Notes under the pieces: model-generated
What the model was told of the DNA's origin: nothing
The model's database searches: none
Seen by the model: only the letters and a program-made list of their open reading frames with translations
Assembly (NCBI RefSeq): GCF_014596915.1
Contig: NZ_JACVWU010000003.1
Location: 1-64,000, forward strand
Length of the DNA stretch: 64,000 nucleotides
Direction of reading: 5' to 3'
DNA from: Streptomyces sp. TRM68416
GTDB taxonomy: Bacteria; Actinomycetota; Actinomycetes; Streptomycetales; Streptomycetaceae
Position numbers and translations under genes: made by a program
Shown: positions 1 to 7,321 of the stretch, one piece after another
How positions within the stretch are numbered: position 1 is the first letter of the stretch
Layout: each line of letters opens with the position of its first letter

Positions 1-46
1 CACAGCACAGCGCACGGCACTGACAAGTGGGCTGGGGAGAGTGGTC

Positions 47-92
47 GGGGGGGGGGGGGGGGGGGGCGCCCCCCCCCCCCCCCCCCCCCCCC
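47..92. repeat. G20 / C24 homopolymer inverted repeat
   Basis: Twenty consecutive G (47-66), then CG, then 24 consecutive C (69-92). The two runs are complementary, so the transcript or a single strand could fold into a hairpin of up to 20 G-C pairs. It lies about 120 bases upstream of the first gene. I see no gene in 1-210. Such a tract is prone to slipped-strand length change and to sequencing or assembly error, so the exact run lengths should be treated as uncertain. Confidence 0.9.
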
Positions 93-210
93 ACCCCGGT
101 TATGCGTATGCGAAGGGTCCTGCACGGCCTGTGCGGGATGAATCACCTGATGGGGTGAAGAGCAAAGGGAACAAGAGTCGGGGATCTTCCCGTTCTGTCC
201 ATCCTTGGGC

Positions 211-738
211 ATGCACTCAAGCAACGGCCACTCCCGCGCGCGCGAGGGTGGTACCGACAGTTCGGACCCGGTCGCGGCGCCGGGGAGCGTGCGGTACGAA
301 GATCCCTGGTACGACGCGCTGGCCTCCGGGTGGGGCGAGTCGGACGGCACCGGTGCCGCCGCCCTCCCGCCGTCCCGCGCGGTGGGCGAGGACCGGGCCC
401 TGGCCGCGGCGGACATCTATCTGGAGGTGCAGCGCAGCGCGGCCTTCCAGGAAGTGCGCAGCCGGTACCGGCGGTTCGTGGTCCCGGCGGTCGCCGGCTT
501 CCTCGCGTGGTACGTCGGCTACGTCGTGACCGCCACGACCGCTCCGGGGCTGATGGCCCGGCCCGTGGTCGGCGCCGTGAACGTGGCGATGCTCGCCGGA
601 CTCGGCCAGTTCCTCACCACCTTCGTGCTCACCTGGGCCTACGCCCGCCATGCGCGGCTGCGCCGGGACCGGGCCGCGCTCGAACTGCGCTGGGACACCC
701 AGGAACTCACGCGGGGCGCGAGGGGCGGTACCTCGTGA
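211..738 (+). CDS. DUF485 family membrane protein
   Basis: About 175 residues with a charged, disordered N-terminal half and two transmembrane helices in the C-terminal half (about residues 92-115 and 125-148). This is the DUF485 arrangement. Members are almost always encoded directly upstream of a solute:sodium symporter of the ActP type, as here, and are thought to be accessory partners of that permease, though the exact role is unknown. The stop overlaps the GTG start of the downstream symporter (GTGA), which indicates translational coupling. I chose ATG at 211; a TTG at 205 in the same frame is possible and neither has a strong ribosome binding site. Confidence 0.8.
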   Translation: MHSSNGHSRAREGGTDSSDPVAAPGSVRYEDPWYDALASGWGESDGTGAAALPPSRAVGEDRALAAADIYLEVQRSAAFQEVRSRYRRFVVPAVAGFLAWYVGYVVTATTAPGLMARPVVGAVNVAMLAGLGQFLTTFVLTWAYARHARLRRDRAALELRWDTQELTRGARGGTS

Positions 739-2327
739 CGGGCGATCACCAGACCCTGGCGCTGGTCCTGTTCAGCGCGTTCGTCGCCGTCACGCTGGCG
801 ATCACGACCTGGGTGAGCCGCCACCGGCACGGCTCGGCGGAGGAGTTCTACGCGGGCGGCCGTCTCTTCTCGCCGATGGAGAATGGTTTTGCCATCGCCG
901 GCGACTACATGTCGGCCGCCTCCTTCCTCGGCATCTCCGGACTCATCGCCCTCTACGGCTACGACGGGCTGCTGTACTCGGTGGGCTTCCTGGTGGCCTG
1001 GCTCGTGGTGCTGTTCCTGGTCGCCGAACTGGTCCGCAACTGCGGGCGGTTCACCCTCGCCGACGTGGTCGCGGCACGGATGAGCGAACGGCCCGTACGG
1101 ATCGCGGCCGGAACTTCCTCGGTCACCGTGTCCGTTCTGTATTTGGTTGCGCAGATGGTGGGAGCGGGCAGCCTGGTCGCACTGCTGCTGGGCGGCCAGG
1201 GCGAGGCGGCACAGGCCTGGACCGTCATCGGCGTCGGCGCGCTCATGGTGATCTATGTGTCGTTGGGAGGGATGCGGGCCACCACATGGATTCAGATCGT
1301 CAAGGCGGTCCTGCTGCTCGGCGGCACCATCACCCTGACCGTGCTCGTCCTGCTCCGGTTCCACGGCGACTTCGACCAGCTCCTGCTCTCCGCGGCCGAG
1401 CGCAGCGGCCACGGCGAGTCGTTCCTGGCGCCGGGGCTCAAGTACGGCGGTGAATGGACCGCCCGCTTCGACTTCATCAGCCTCGGACTGGCACTGGTCC
1501 TGGGCACGGCCGGGCTGCCCCACATCCTGTCCCGCTTCTACACCGTGCCCACCGCGCGGGCGGCCCGGCGGTCGGTGGTCTGGTCGATCGGCCTCATCGG
1601 GGGCTTCTACCTGATGACGATCGTCCTGGGCTTCGGAGCGGCGGCGATCGTGGGACCGAATGCGGTGCGCGAGTCGAACGCCGCGGGGAACACGGCCGTA
1701 CCGCTGCTGGCCCTCGATCTGGGCGGCGGCGCGGACTCCACGGGAGGAACGGTTTTGTTCGCCGTCGTGGCCGCCGTCGCCTTCGCCACGATCCTCGCCG
1801 TGGTCGCCGGGATCACCCTCGCCTCCTCGGCGTCCGTCGCCCACGACCTGTACGCGTCACTGCGGCGTCGACGGGCCAAGCCGCGCAGCGAAGTCGCCGT
1901 GGCGCGCGTCGCGGCGGTCGGCATCGGGGTGGTCGCGATCGCACTCGGCCTGCTCGCCCGCGACCTCAACGTCGCCTTCCTGGTGGGCCTCGCCTTCGCC
2001 GTCGCCGCCTCCGCCAATCTCCCGGTGCTGCTCTACTCGCTGTTCTGGCGCGGCTTCACCACACGCGGTGCCGTGTGGGCGGTCTACGGCGGCCTGGTCC
2101 CGGCGGTGGTGCTGGTGCTGCTGTCACCGGTGGTGTCCGGCAGCCCCGAATCCCTGTTCCCAGGCGTCGACTTCCAGTACTTCCCGCTGCAGAACCCCGG
2201 CATCGTCTCGATTCCCCTGGGCTTCGTCGCCGGCTGGCTCGGCACGGTCACCTCGACGGAGCTCCCCGACGAGGCCAAGCACGCGGAGACCGAGGTGCGG
2301 TCGCTGACGGGGGCGGGGGCGGCGTGA
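735..2327 (+). CDS. Solute:sodium symporter, acetate/monocarboxylate permease type
   Basis: About 530 residues and roughly 13 hydrophobic segments, the size and topology of the SSS family (ActP, MctC). The N-terminal AEEFYAGGR and AGDYMSAASFLG stretches are typical of ActP/MctC-like permeases, which import acetate, pyruvate or propionate with sodium or protons. The GTG start at 735 overlaps the stop of the DUF485 gene, so the two are probably co-translated. Downstream, the convergent sensor kinase and response regulator belong to the family that senses extracellular carboxylates, which suggests the pair controls this transporter. The actual substrate cannot be read from the sequence. Confidence 0.9.
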   Translation: MTGDHQTLALVLFSAFVAVTLAITTWVSRHRHGSAEEFYAGGRLFSPMENGFAIAGDYMSAASFLGISGLIALYGYDGLLYSVGFLVAWLVVLFLVAELVRNCGRFTLADVVAARMSERPVRIAAGTSSVTVSVLYLVAQMVGAGSLVALLLGGQGEAAQAWTVIGVGALMVIYVSLGGMRATTWIQIVKAVLLLGGTITLTVLVLLRFHGDFDQLLLSAAERSGHGESFLAPGLKYGGEWTARFDFISLGLALVLGTAGLPHILSRFYTVPTARAARRSVVWSIGLIGGFYLMTIVLGFGAAAIVGPNAVRESNAAGNTAVPLLALDLGGGADSTGGTVLFAVVAAVAFATILAVVAGITLASSASVAHDLYASLRRRRAKPRSEVAVARVAAVGIGVVAIALGLLARDLNVAFLVGLAFAVAASANLPVLLYSLFWRGFTTRGAVWAVYGGLVPAVVLVLLSPVVSGSPESLFPGVDFQYFPLQNPGIVSIPLGFVAGWLGTVTSTELPDEAKHAETEVRSLTGAGAA

Positions 2328-2420
2328 CGCGAGAGACACGCGCGTTCCCGGAGACAACGGCGCCTGCCGTCCGTATGTAGGTGGGGTACGGCTGTTTCCC
2401 CGCCCCCACCCGGCCGTGCC

Positions 2421-3101
2421 CTAGGCGCGGGTCGCCCACACGTAACGGTGTTCCGGGCGGCCCGCGTCCCCGTACTTGAGGGTCAACCGCGCCCGTCCCG
2501 TGCGTTCCAGGAGCTTCAGATAGCGCTGGGCGGTCTGGCGGCTCACCCCGGTCCGCTCGGCGATCTCCTGAGCCGACAGCGGGCCCTCGGCATTGATCAG
2601 CGAACGGCGCACCAGCTCCGCGGTGGTGGGCGAGTGCCCCTTGGGCAGTCCCGGCTCCGACGGCGCCGACAGGGCGCCGAAAATGCGGTCCACCTCGGCC
2701 TGTTCCGCCTCGCCGCCACCGTCGAGGGTGCGGCGCAGGTCCGCGTACGCCTCCAGCTTGGCGCGCAGACCCGCGAAGGCGAACGGCTTGACCAGGTACT
2801 GCAGGGCGCCGTGCCGCATTGCCTCCTGCACGGTCGAGACATCACGGGCGGCCGTCACCATGATCACGTCGGTCCGCTGGCCGCGCCGCCGCATCTCCCG
2901 TACGACCGACAGACCCGTGTCGTCGGGCAGGTAGTGGTCCATGAGGACCAGGTCCACGCGCGGCAGTTCCTCGACCCGGCGCAGCGCCTCCGCCGCGCTG
3001 TGCGCCTGGCCGGCCACATGGAAGCCCGGCACCTTTTCGACGTATGCGGCGTTGACCCGGGCGACCCGCAGGTCGTCGTCCACGACCAGGACCTCGATCA
3101 T
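2421..3101 (-). CDS. Response regulator, CitB/DctR family
   Basis: 226 residues. The N-terminal receiver domain has the acidic pocket D8-D10, the phosphoacceptor D55 in VLMDHYLP and the conserved lysine in YLVKPF. The C-terminal third is a winged helix-turn-helix (LSAQEIAERTGVSRQTAQRYL) followed by basic residues, as in DctR/CitT regulators. The start codon overlaps the stop of the upstream kinase by 4 bp (ATGA), so they form one operon. By family it should activate genes for uptake of C4-dicarboxylates, citrate or similar acids; the convergent symporter is the obvious candidate target. Confidence 0.9.
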   Translation of the reverse strand: MIEVLVVDDDLRVARVNAAYVEKVPGFHVAGQAHSAAEALRRVEELPRVDLVLMDHYLPDDTGLSVVREMRRRGQRTDVIMVTAARDVSTVQEAMRHGALQYLVKPFAFAGLRAKLEAYADLRRTLDGGGEAEQAEVDRIFGALSAPSEPGLPKGHSPTTAELVRRSLINAEGPLSAQEIAERTGVSRQTAQRYLKLLERTGRARLTLKYGDAGRPEHRYVWATRA

Positions 3102-4774
3102 CGTGACTCCTCGTCAACCGTGGACTCATGGGCCGACGGCCCGCTCAGTGCCGGTTCCAGGGGCGGCTCGGACAGCGCCTCGGGCAGGACGACCGTGAAC
3201 TGCGCCCCGCCTCCGTCGGCCTCGCCCACGTCGGCGCTGCCACCCTGCCGTTCGGCCAGCCTGCGCACCAGGGACAGGCCTATCCCGCGCCCGCGGTGCG
3301 CCGGCCGTTCCTTCGTGGTCCAGCCGTCGGTGAAGATCAGTTCGCGCTGCTCCGCCGGGATGCCCGGGCCCGTGTCGTGCACGGTGAGGGCGACGGCGCG
3401 TCCCTGGGCCCGCAGTTCGACCTCCACGCGCGCGTGCGGCGTCCCGGCGACCGCGTCGAGGGCGTTGTCCACCAGGTTGCCGACGATCGTGACAATGCCC
3501 CGGGGGTCGATCAGCCGGTCCGGCAGCCGGGTCCGGGGCGACACCATCAGCGCGACGCCGCGCTCCGCGGCCACGGTCGCCTTGCCGACCAGCAGCGCCG
3601 CCAGCAGCGGGTCGCGGATCTTCTCCGTGACCTCCTCCGCCGTGGCCCTGTGGTCGCCCACCACCTCTCCGATGAACTCCATGGCGTCGTCGTACATCTC
3701 CAGCTCCAGCAGCCCCAGGAGCGTGTGCATGCGGTTGGCGTGCTCGTGGTCCTGGGCGCGCAGGGCGTCGATCAGACCGCGCGTGGAGTCGAGTTCCCGG
3801 CCGAGCTGCTCCAGTTCGGTCCGGTCGCGCAGGGTGGCGACGGCGCCGCCGTCGTCGGTGGGCATGCGGTTGGCGACCAGGACCCGCTGGCCGCGCACGG
3901 TGAGCAGGTCGGTGCCGGTCACCCGGCCGGCCAGGACATCGGTCGTACGGCCTGCGCCGAGCGCCTCGTCCAGGGACCGGCCGACGGCCTCGTCCCCGAT
4001 GCCAAGCAGCCGTCGCGCCTCGTCGTTGAGGAGGCGGATCCGGCCGGTGCGGTCCAGGGCGACCACGCCCTCGCGGATGCCGTGGAGCATCGCCTCGCGT
4101 TCCGCGAGCAGCGCCGAGATGTCCGAGAAGGCCAGGTCACGGGTCTGCCGCTGGACCCGCCGCGAGATGAACCAGGCGGCCAGGGCACCGACGGCCAGCG
4201 CACCGCCGGCGTAGGCCAGCAGCCCCGGGATCGCGTGGATCAGCCGGGCCCGCACGCTGTCGTAGGCGATGCCGACCGAGACCGCGCCGACGATGTCACC
4301 GTCGCCGTCCCGCAGGGGCACCTTGCCGCGGGCCGTACGGCCCAGTGTGCCGTCGTCGATCTCCATGACCTCGTGGCCGGCCAGCGCCTGCCCGGGGTCG
4401 GTCGACACGGTCCGGCCGATCTCGGCCCGGGTCGGGTGCGACCAGCGCACGCCTCGGGTGTCCATCACCACGACGTACTCGGCCCGGGTGGCCTCGCGGA
4501 TCCGCTCCGCCTCCCGCTGGACGGGGCCGTCGGCGCGCGCGGGCGTGTTCACGACGCTCTCGGCGAACTGCGGCTCGGCGGCGGTGGTCTGGGCGATCGC
4601 CAGCGCCCGGCGCATGGCCTGGTCGTCCAGCTGGTCGCTGAGCGGTGCGAGAAACAGCCCGGTCGCGAGCACCGCGACCCCCGCGGCGATCGCCACCTGC
4701 ATGAGCAGCACCTGCGAGAACATCCGCCGCGGCAGGCCGAGGCGCAGGCGGCGCGCGAGGGGAGTGGGGCTCAT
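3098..4774 (-). CDS. CitA/DcuS-like sensor histidine kinase
   Basis: 558 residues from the ATG at 4774. TM1 (about 21-44) and TM2 (about 182-203) bracket an extracytoplasmic sensor domain of some 135 residues, the layout of CitA/DcuS kinases that bind carboxylates. A cytoplasmic PAS domain (about 226-325) follows, then a dimerisation helix with DHEHANRMH holding the likely phosphoacceptor (H343 or H345), and an ATPase domain with NLVDNALDA, DTGPGI and GRGIGLSL. The stop overlaps the regulator start by 4 bp. The frame stays open far upstream, but that part is antisense GC-biased read-through over the 21-bp repeats and the next gene. A TTG at 4780 is an alternative start. Confidence 0.9.
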   Translation of the reverse strand: MSPTPLARRLRLGLPRRMFSQVLLMQVAIAAGVAVLATGLFLAPLSDQLDDQAMRRALAIAQTTAAEPQFAESVVNTPARADGPVQREAERIREATRAEYVVVMDTRGVRWSHPTRAEIGRTVSTDPGQALAGHEVMEIDDGTLGRTARGKVPLRDGDGDIVGAVSVGIAYDSVRARLIHAIPGLLAYAGGALAVGALAAWFISRRVQRQTRDLAFSDISALLAEREAMLHGIREGVVALDRTGRIRLLNDEARRLLGIGDEAVGRSLDEALGAGRTTDVLAGRVTGTDLLTVRGQRVLVANRMPTDDGGAVATLRDRTELEQLGRELDSTRGLIDALRAQDHEHANRMHTLLGLLELEMYDDAMEFIGEVVGDHRATAEEVTEKIRDPLLAALLVGKATVAAERGVALMVSPRTRLPDRLIDPRGIVTIVGNLVDNALDAVAGTPHARVEVELRAQGRAVALTVHDTGPGIPAEQRELIFTDGWTTKERPAHRGRGIGLSLVRRLAERQGGSADVGEADGGGAQFTVVLPEALSEPPLEPALSGPSAHESTVDEESR

Positions 4775-4825
4775 ACCCAAGACGGTACGTGGGACGGCGA
4801 GAACAGCCGTAGGGGGTGTGGTCCG

Positions 4826-4926
4826 GATCTCCTGAGCAGCGGCCTTGATCTCTTGACCAGTGGCCTTGATCTCCTGATGAGTCGCCCTTGTCTCTTGATC
4901 AGGGGCCTTGATCCTTCGATCAATGG
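4826..4926. repeat. Tandem 21-bp repeats upstream of sensor kinase gene
   Basis: Four to five head-to-tail units of about 21 bp beginning GATCTC(C/T)TGA and ending GGCCTT: 4826-4846, 4847-4867, 4868-4889, 4890-4909 and a partial one from 4910. Units three and four are 22 and 20 bp, so the total keeps phase. Most units hold TGATC or GATC cores, some palindromic (TTGATCAG). The array sits 50 bp upstream of the kinase start, between it and the end of the sucrase/ferredoxin-like gene, where iterated operators could act; it may also be neutral repeat expansion. Confidence 0.8.
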
Positions 4927-4953
4927 TGGACGGGTCCGGTGGGTGCCGCCCGG

Positions 4954-5892
4954 TCAGCTCGCTAGTGCCGTCGCCGTGACGAGTTCCCGTACCGCCACCA
5001 CTTCCATGCGGGCCGGGGAGCCCAGCACCGAGGTCCCGCAGCTCTCCGCGCGGGGCGGCGCCGAGGCGCTCTGGGCGACGCCGACCCGCCAGAGGCGGCC
5101 GTCGGTGTGCGCGACGGTGACCTCCCAGTGCGGCGCGGCGCCCTCCGTGCGAACGACGCTCAGCGCCTCCGCCGCGTACTCGCCCACGGCCGTGCGCACG
5201 GCCAGCTCGGCGGCCTGGCCGGGCCGCTCCCAGGCGGAGTTCCCGCGGCACCGGTCGACGACGATCCGCCCCTGCTGCACGCTCTGCAGGATCTCCTTGA
5301 CCATCGGGGCCTCGGCCCTGCCGTAGGCGTATCCGTACGGCAGCACGAGCAGCGTGGGGGAGAAGCGGTGACCACCCAGATGGGTGACCTCCCAGACGCC
5401 CTCCACGCCGGACGCGGCGAGTTCGGCGGCCAGGGGGCGGCCCAGGAGGGCGCAGCAGCGGTCCCGCTTGCCGTTGGTGCAGACGAGCGCGAGCGGGTCG
5501 CCCGTGTGGGGTCCCGCCTGAAGCGCCGCGTCGAAGGTGCGGTGGTCGCCCGCGCCGAGCGCCGCGAAGTCGAGGTCGAGCAGGCGGCGCGGATCGCAGG
5601 TCGTGGCACTGCGCAACCACACGTTGCCCGGCGTGGTGTGGGCGGCGTACACCTGGCGCGCGGCGGAGGTGCCGCAGTCGGCGTGCCGGCCGGGGCGGCG
5701 GATCAGCGCGATGCGCACGCCGGTGCCCTTCGCGGCCGCTTCCAGGGCACGGCCCAGCGCGGGGTCCAGGTGGCTCGAAGTGAGCGCCTTGGCACCCCAC
5801 GGACCGGGCTGTTCCAGCAGCAGCCAGGTCCTCGCGGTGGCCGCGGTTCCCGAAACGGGCTCGTCGAGGTCCCGGGAGACGCTTGAGCACAT
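4954..5892 (-). CDS. Sucrase/ferredoxin-like family protein (thioredoxin-fold)
   Basis: About 312 residues. Matches the Suc_Fer-like family: CTNGKRDRCCALLGRPLA (a ferredoxin-like CxxxxxxxCC cysteine cluster), then a WEVTHLGGHRFSPTLLVLPYG stretch, and a second segment near the C-terminus. Family members have a thioredoxin-like 2Fe-2S ferredoxin fold and in actinobacteria often sit in iron-uptake contexts. The start is placed at ATG 5892; a GTG six bases further up (5898) would abut the iron box at 5899-5917. That operator directly upstream implies repression by the iron regulator DmdR1 when iron is plentiful, suggesting a reductase role in siderophore-iron handling, which is an inference. Confidence 0.85.
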   Translation of the reverse strand: MCSSVSRDLDEPVSGTAATARTWLLLEQPGPWGAKALTSSHLDPALGRALEAAAKGTGVRIALIRRPGRHADCGTSAARQVYAAHTTPGNVWLRSATTCDPRRLLDLDFAALGAGDHRTFDAALQAGPHTGDPLALVCTNGKRDRCCALLGRPLAAELAASGVEGVWEVTHLGGHRFSPTLLVLPYGYAYGRAEAPMVKEILQSVQQGRIVVDRCRGNSAWERPGQAAELAVRTAVGEYAAEALSVVRTEGAAPHWEVTVAHTDGRLWRVGVAQSASAPPRAESCGTSVLGSPARMEVVAVRELVTATALAS

Positions 5893-5898
5893 ACTCAC

Positions 5899-5917
5899 GA
5901 AGGTGAGCCTAACCTGA
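5899..5917 (-). promoter_or_regulatory. Iron box (DtxR/DmdR1-type operator)
   Basis: Minus strand reads TCAGGTTAGGCTCACCTTC, which matches the DtxR/IdeR/DmdR consensus TTAGGTTAGGCTAACCTAA at 15 of 19 positions including the central AGGTTAGGCT. It ends 1 to 7 bp before the start codon of the sucrase/ferredoxin-like gene, so it would block initiation if bound. Confidence 0.75.
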
Positions 5918-5952
5918 ATTGGCTCAGGGTGACTTCCGGTCGGGGTCGTGTC

Positions 5953-7209
5953 CTACTCCGGAAGCGGTTGAGGTGGCCTCGGCCCCACGTAGTGCCCGCT
6001 GGGGCGCATGCGCAGCGGGCGCTCCCCGTACTCCTCCAGGGTGTGCGCGATCCAGCCCGCCGTCCGGGCGACGGCGAAGATCGTCTCGCCCGCTGTCGCC
6101 GGCATGCCGCAGGACGCGGTCAGTACGGCGAGCGCCAGGTCGACGTTGGCGTGCAGCGGGGTGTGGCGGGCGGTGGTGGCGACGATGTCCCGGGCCGCGG
6201 CCAGGGCGGGCGCCGCCCGAGGGATCTCCTCCAGCAGCCCGAACAGGACCCGCGCGCGTGGGTCCTCGCCGGAATAGAGCCGGTGGCCGAGACCCGGAAT
6301 GCGGCGGCCGGCGCGCAGTTCGTCGGCGATCACCGGCCCGGCGTCACCGTGGTCCAGGACGTCCAGCAGCAGCCGGTGGGCAAGCCCGCTGGCCGCGCCG
6401 TGCAGCGGGCCTTCGAGGACGCCCAGGCCCGCCGAGACGGCCGCGTAGGTGTGCGCCCGGGCGGAGGCCGCGACCCGCACGGCGAGCGTGGAGGCGGCCA
6501 GGTCGTGGTCCACGAGCAGGGCGAGCGCGGTGTCCAGGGTGCGCAGGGACGCCTCGTCGGGTTCGCGGCCGCTGAGACGTCCCCACAGCCGGTGGGCCAG
6601 GGGGCCCGCGTCGTCACGGGCGTACACCTTCGGCGGGAGGGCGGCGACCAGGGTGGGGATGAGGCTCCGCGCGGTGCCCAGGACGGCGTCCTCGGACAGG
6701 TCGAAGCGCAGGGGGTCGGCGGTCGCTGCGGCGATCGCGGCGACCCTCAAACAGTCGGTCGGACCGGCGTGTTCGGGCAGGGCGTTGACGGCCCGGCGGG
6801 CGGTGGCGACCGTGGCCTCCGGCGCGGTGAAGACGACGCCGGGGCGCAACTGCCCGGTCCACAGCCACTCGGCGACCTCTTCGTAGGAGTGGCGGACGGC
6901 GAGTTCGGTCGCGTCGACGCCCCGGAAGTAGTACCGGTCGGTGTCGATGAACGTGATCCTGGTGCGCATGACCGGCTCGCCGCCGGACGCCGAACCACCG
7001 CTGCTCTCCCGCCTGTTGCGCCGGGCGAGCGCCTCGACCTCCTTCGCGTCGAAGGTGCTGCCACGGCCGCTGGGCACCCGTTGGCTGCTGAGCTGTCCGC
7101 GGCTGACGTACGCGTACACGGTTTCGGGCTTCACGCCCAGCAGTTCGGCCGCTTCCCTGGTGGTCAGCCGCCGACCCGCGTGGCCGGGGGCGGGTTCTTG
7201 ATCGCGCAT
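5953..7209 (-). CDS. Citrate synthase family protein fused to an N-terminal helix-turn-helix
   Basis: About 418 residues. Residues 12-60 form a MerR/excisionase-type DNA-binding motif (LTTREAAELLGVKPETVYAYVSRGQL), unusual for an enzyme. The rest is a citrate synthase fold with the three catalytic regions recognisable: PLHGAAS (first His), GLGHRLYSGEDPRA (second His) and HANVDLALA (Asp). The gene is divergent from another citrate synthase gene, with a 33-bp inverted repeat between them. The likely reading is a metabolite-sensing regulator, or a moonlighting enzyme, that binds its own divergent promoter. Start ATG at 7209; an upstream ATG at 7239 lies inside the dyad and is less likely. Confidence 0.88.
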   Translation of the reverse strand: MRDQEPAPGHAGRRLTTREAAELLGVKPETVYAYVSRGQLSSQRVPSGRGSTFDAKEVEALARRNRRESSGGSASGGEPVMRTRITFIDTDRYYFRGVDATELAVRHSYEEVAEWLWTGQLRPGVVFTAPEATVATARRAVNALPEHAGPTDCLRVAAIAAATADPLRFDLSEDAVLGTARSLIPTLVAALPPKVYARDDAGPLAHRLWGRLSGREPDEASLRTLDTALALLVDHDLAASTLAVRVAASARAHTYAAVSAGLGVLEGPLHGAASGLAHRLLLDVLDHGDAGPVIADELRAGRRIPGLGHRLYSGEDPRARVLFGLLEEIPRAAPALAAARDIVATTARHTPLHANVDLALAVLTASCGMPATAGETIFAVARTAGWIAHTLEEYGERPLRMRPSGHYVGPRPPQPLPE

Positions 7210-7235
7210 GGGGGTCACCGTATCCGGGCGAGGAC

Positions 7236-7268
7236 ACATTGATTGATGTATATTGATTCAATCAATGT
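7236..7268. promoter_or_regulatory. 33-bp dyad between divergent citrate synthase genes
   Basis: Perfect 11-bp inverted repeat: ACATTGATTGA at 7236-7246 and TCAATCAATGT at 7258-7268, with an 11-base AT-rich spacer. An inner palindrome ATTGATT-C-AATCAAT (7252-7266) shares the right arm, giving three TTGATT-like half sites. This AT-rich island in very GC-rich DNA lies midway between the two start codons, as expected of an operator for a regulator controlling both. The helix-turn-helix citrate synthase encoded alongside is the natural candidate. Confidence 0.8.
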
Positions 7269-7321
7269 TGACAGGAGTTCAGTCAAGCATGGACAGTCGA
7301 GTCAAGTCCAGGGAGGAATCC

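Noticed and set aside
41..529. Open frame crossing the G/C tract (poly-Gly, poly-Pro product)
   Set aside because: Product is an artefact of homopolymers and then runs out of frame through the DUF485 gene.
2448..4214. Long plus-strand open frame opposite the two-component genes
   Set aside because: Antisense to two well supported genes; arginine- and serine-rich product typical of GC-biased shadow frames.
4775..5890. Upstream open extension of the sensor kinase frame
   Set aside because: It reads antisense-frame through the repeats and the sucrase/ferredoxin-like gene; the product lacks domain character and the ATG at 4774 gives a normal kinase.
5929..7242. Long plus-strand open frame opposite the helix-turn-helix citrate synthase
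   Set aside because: The minus-strand protein has complete catalytic motifs; the plus product has none.
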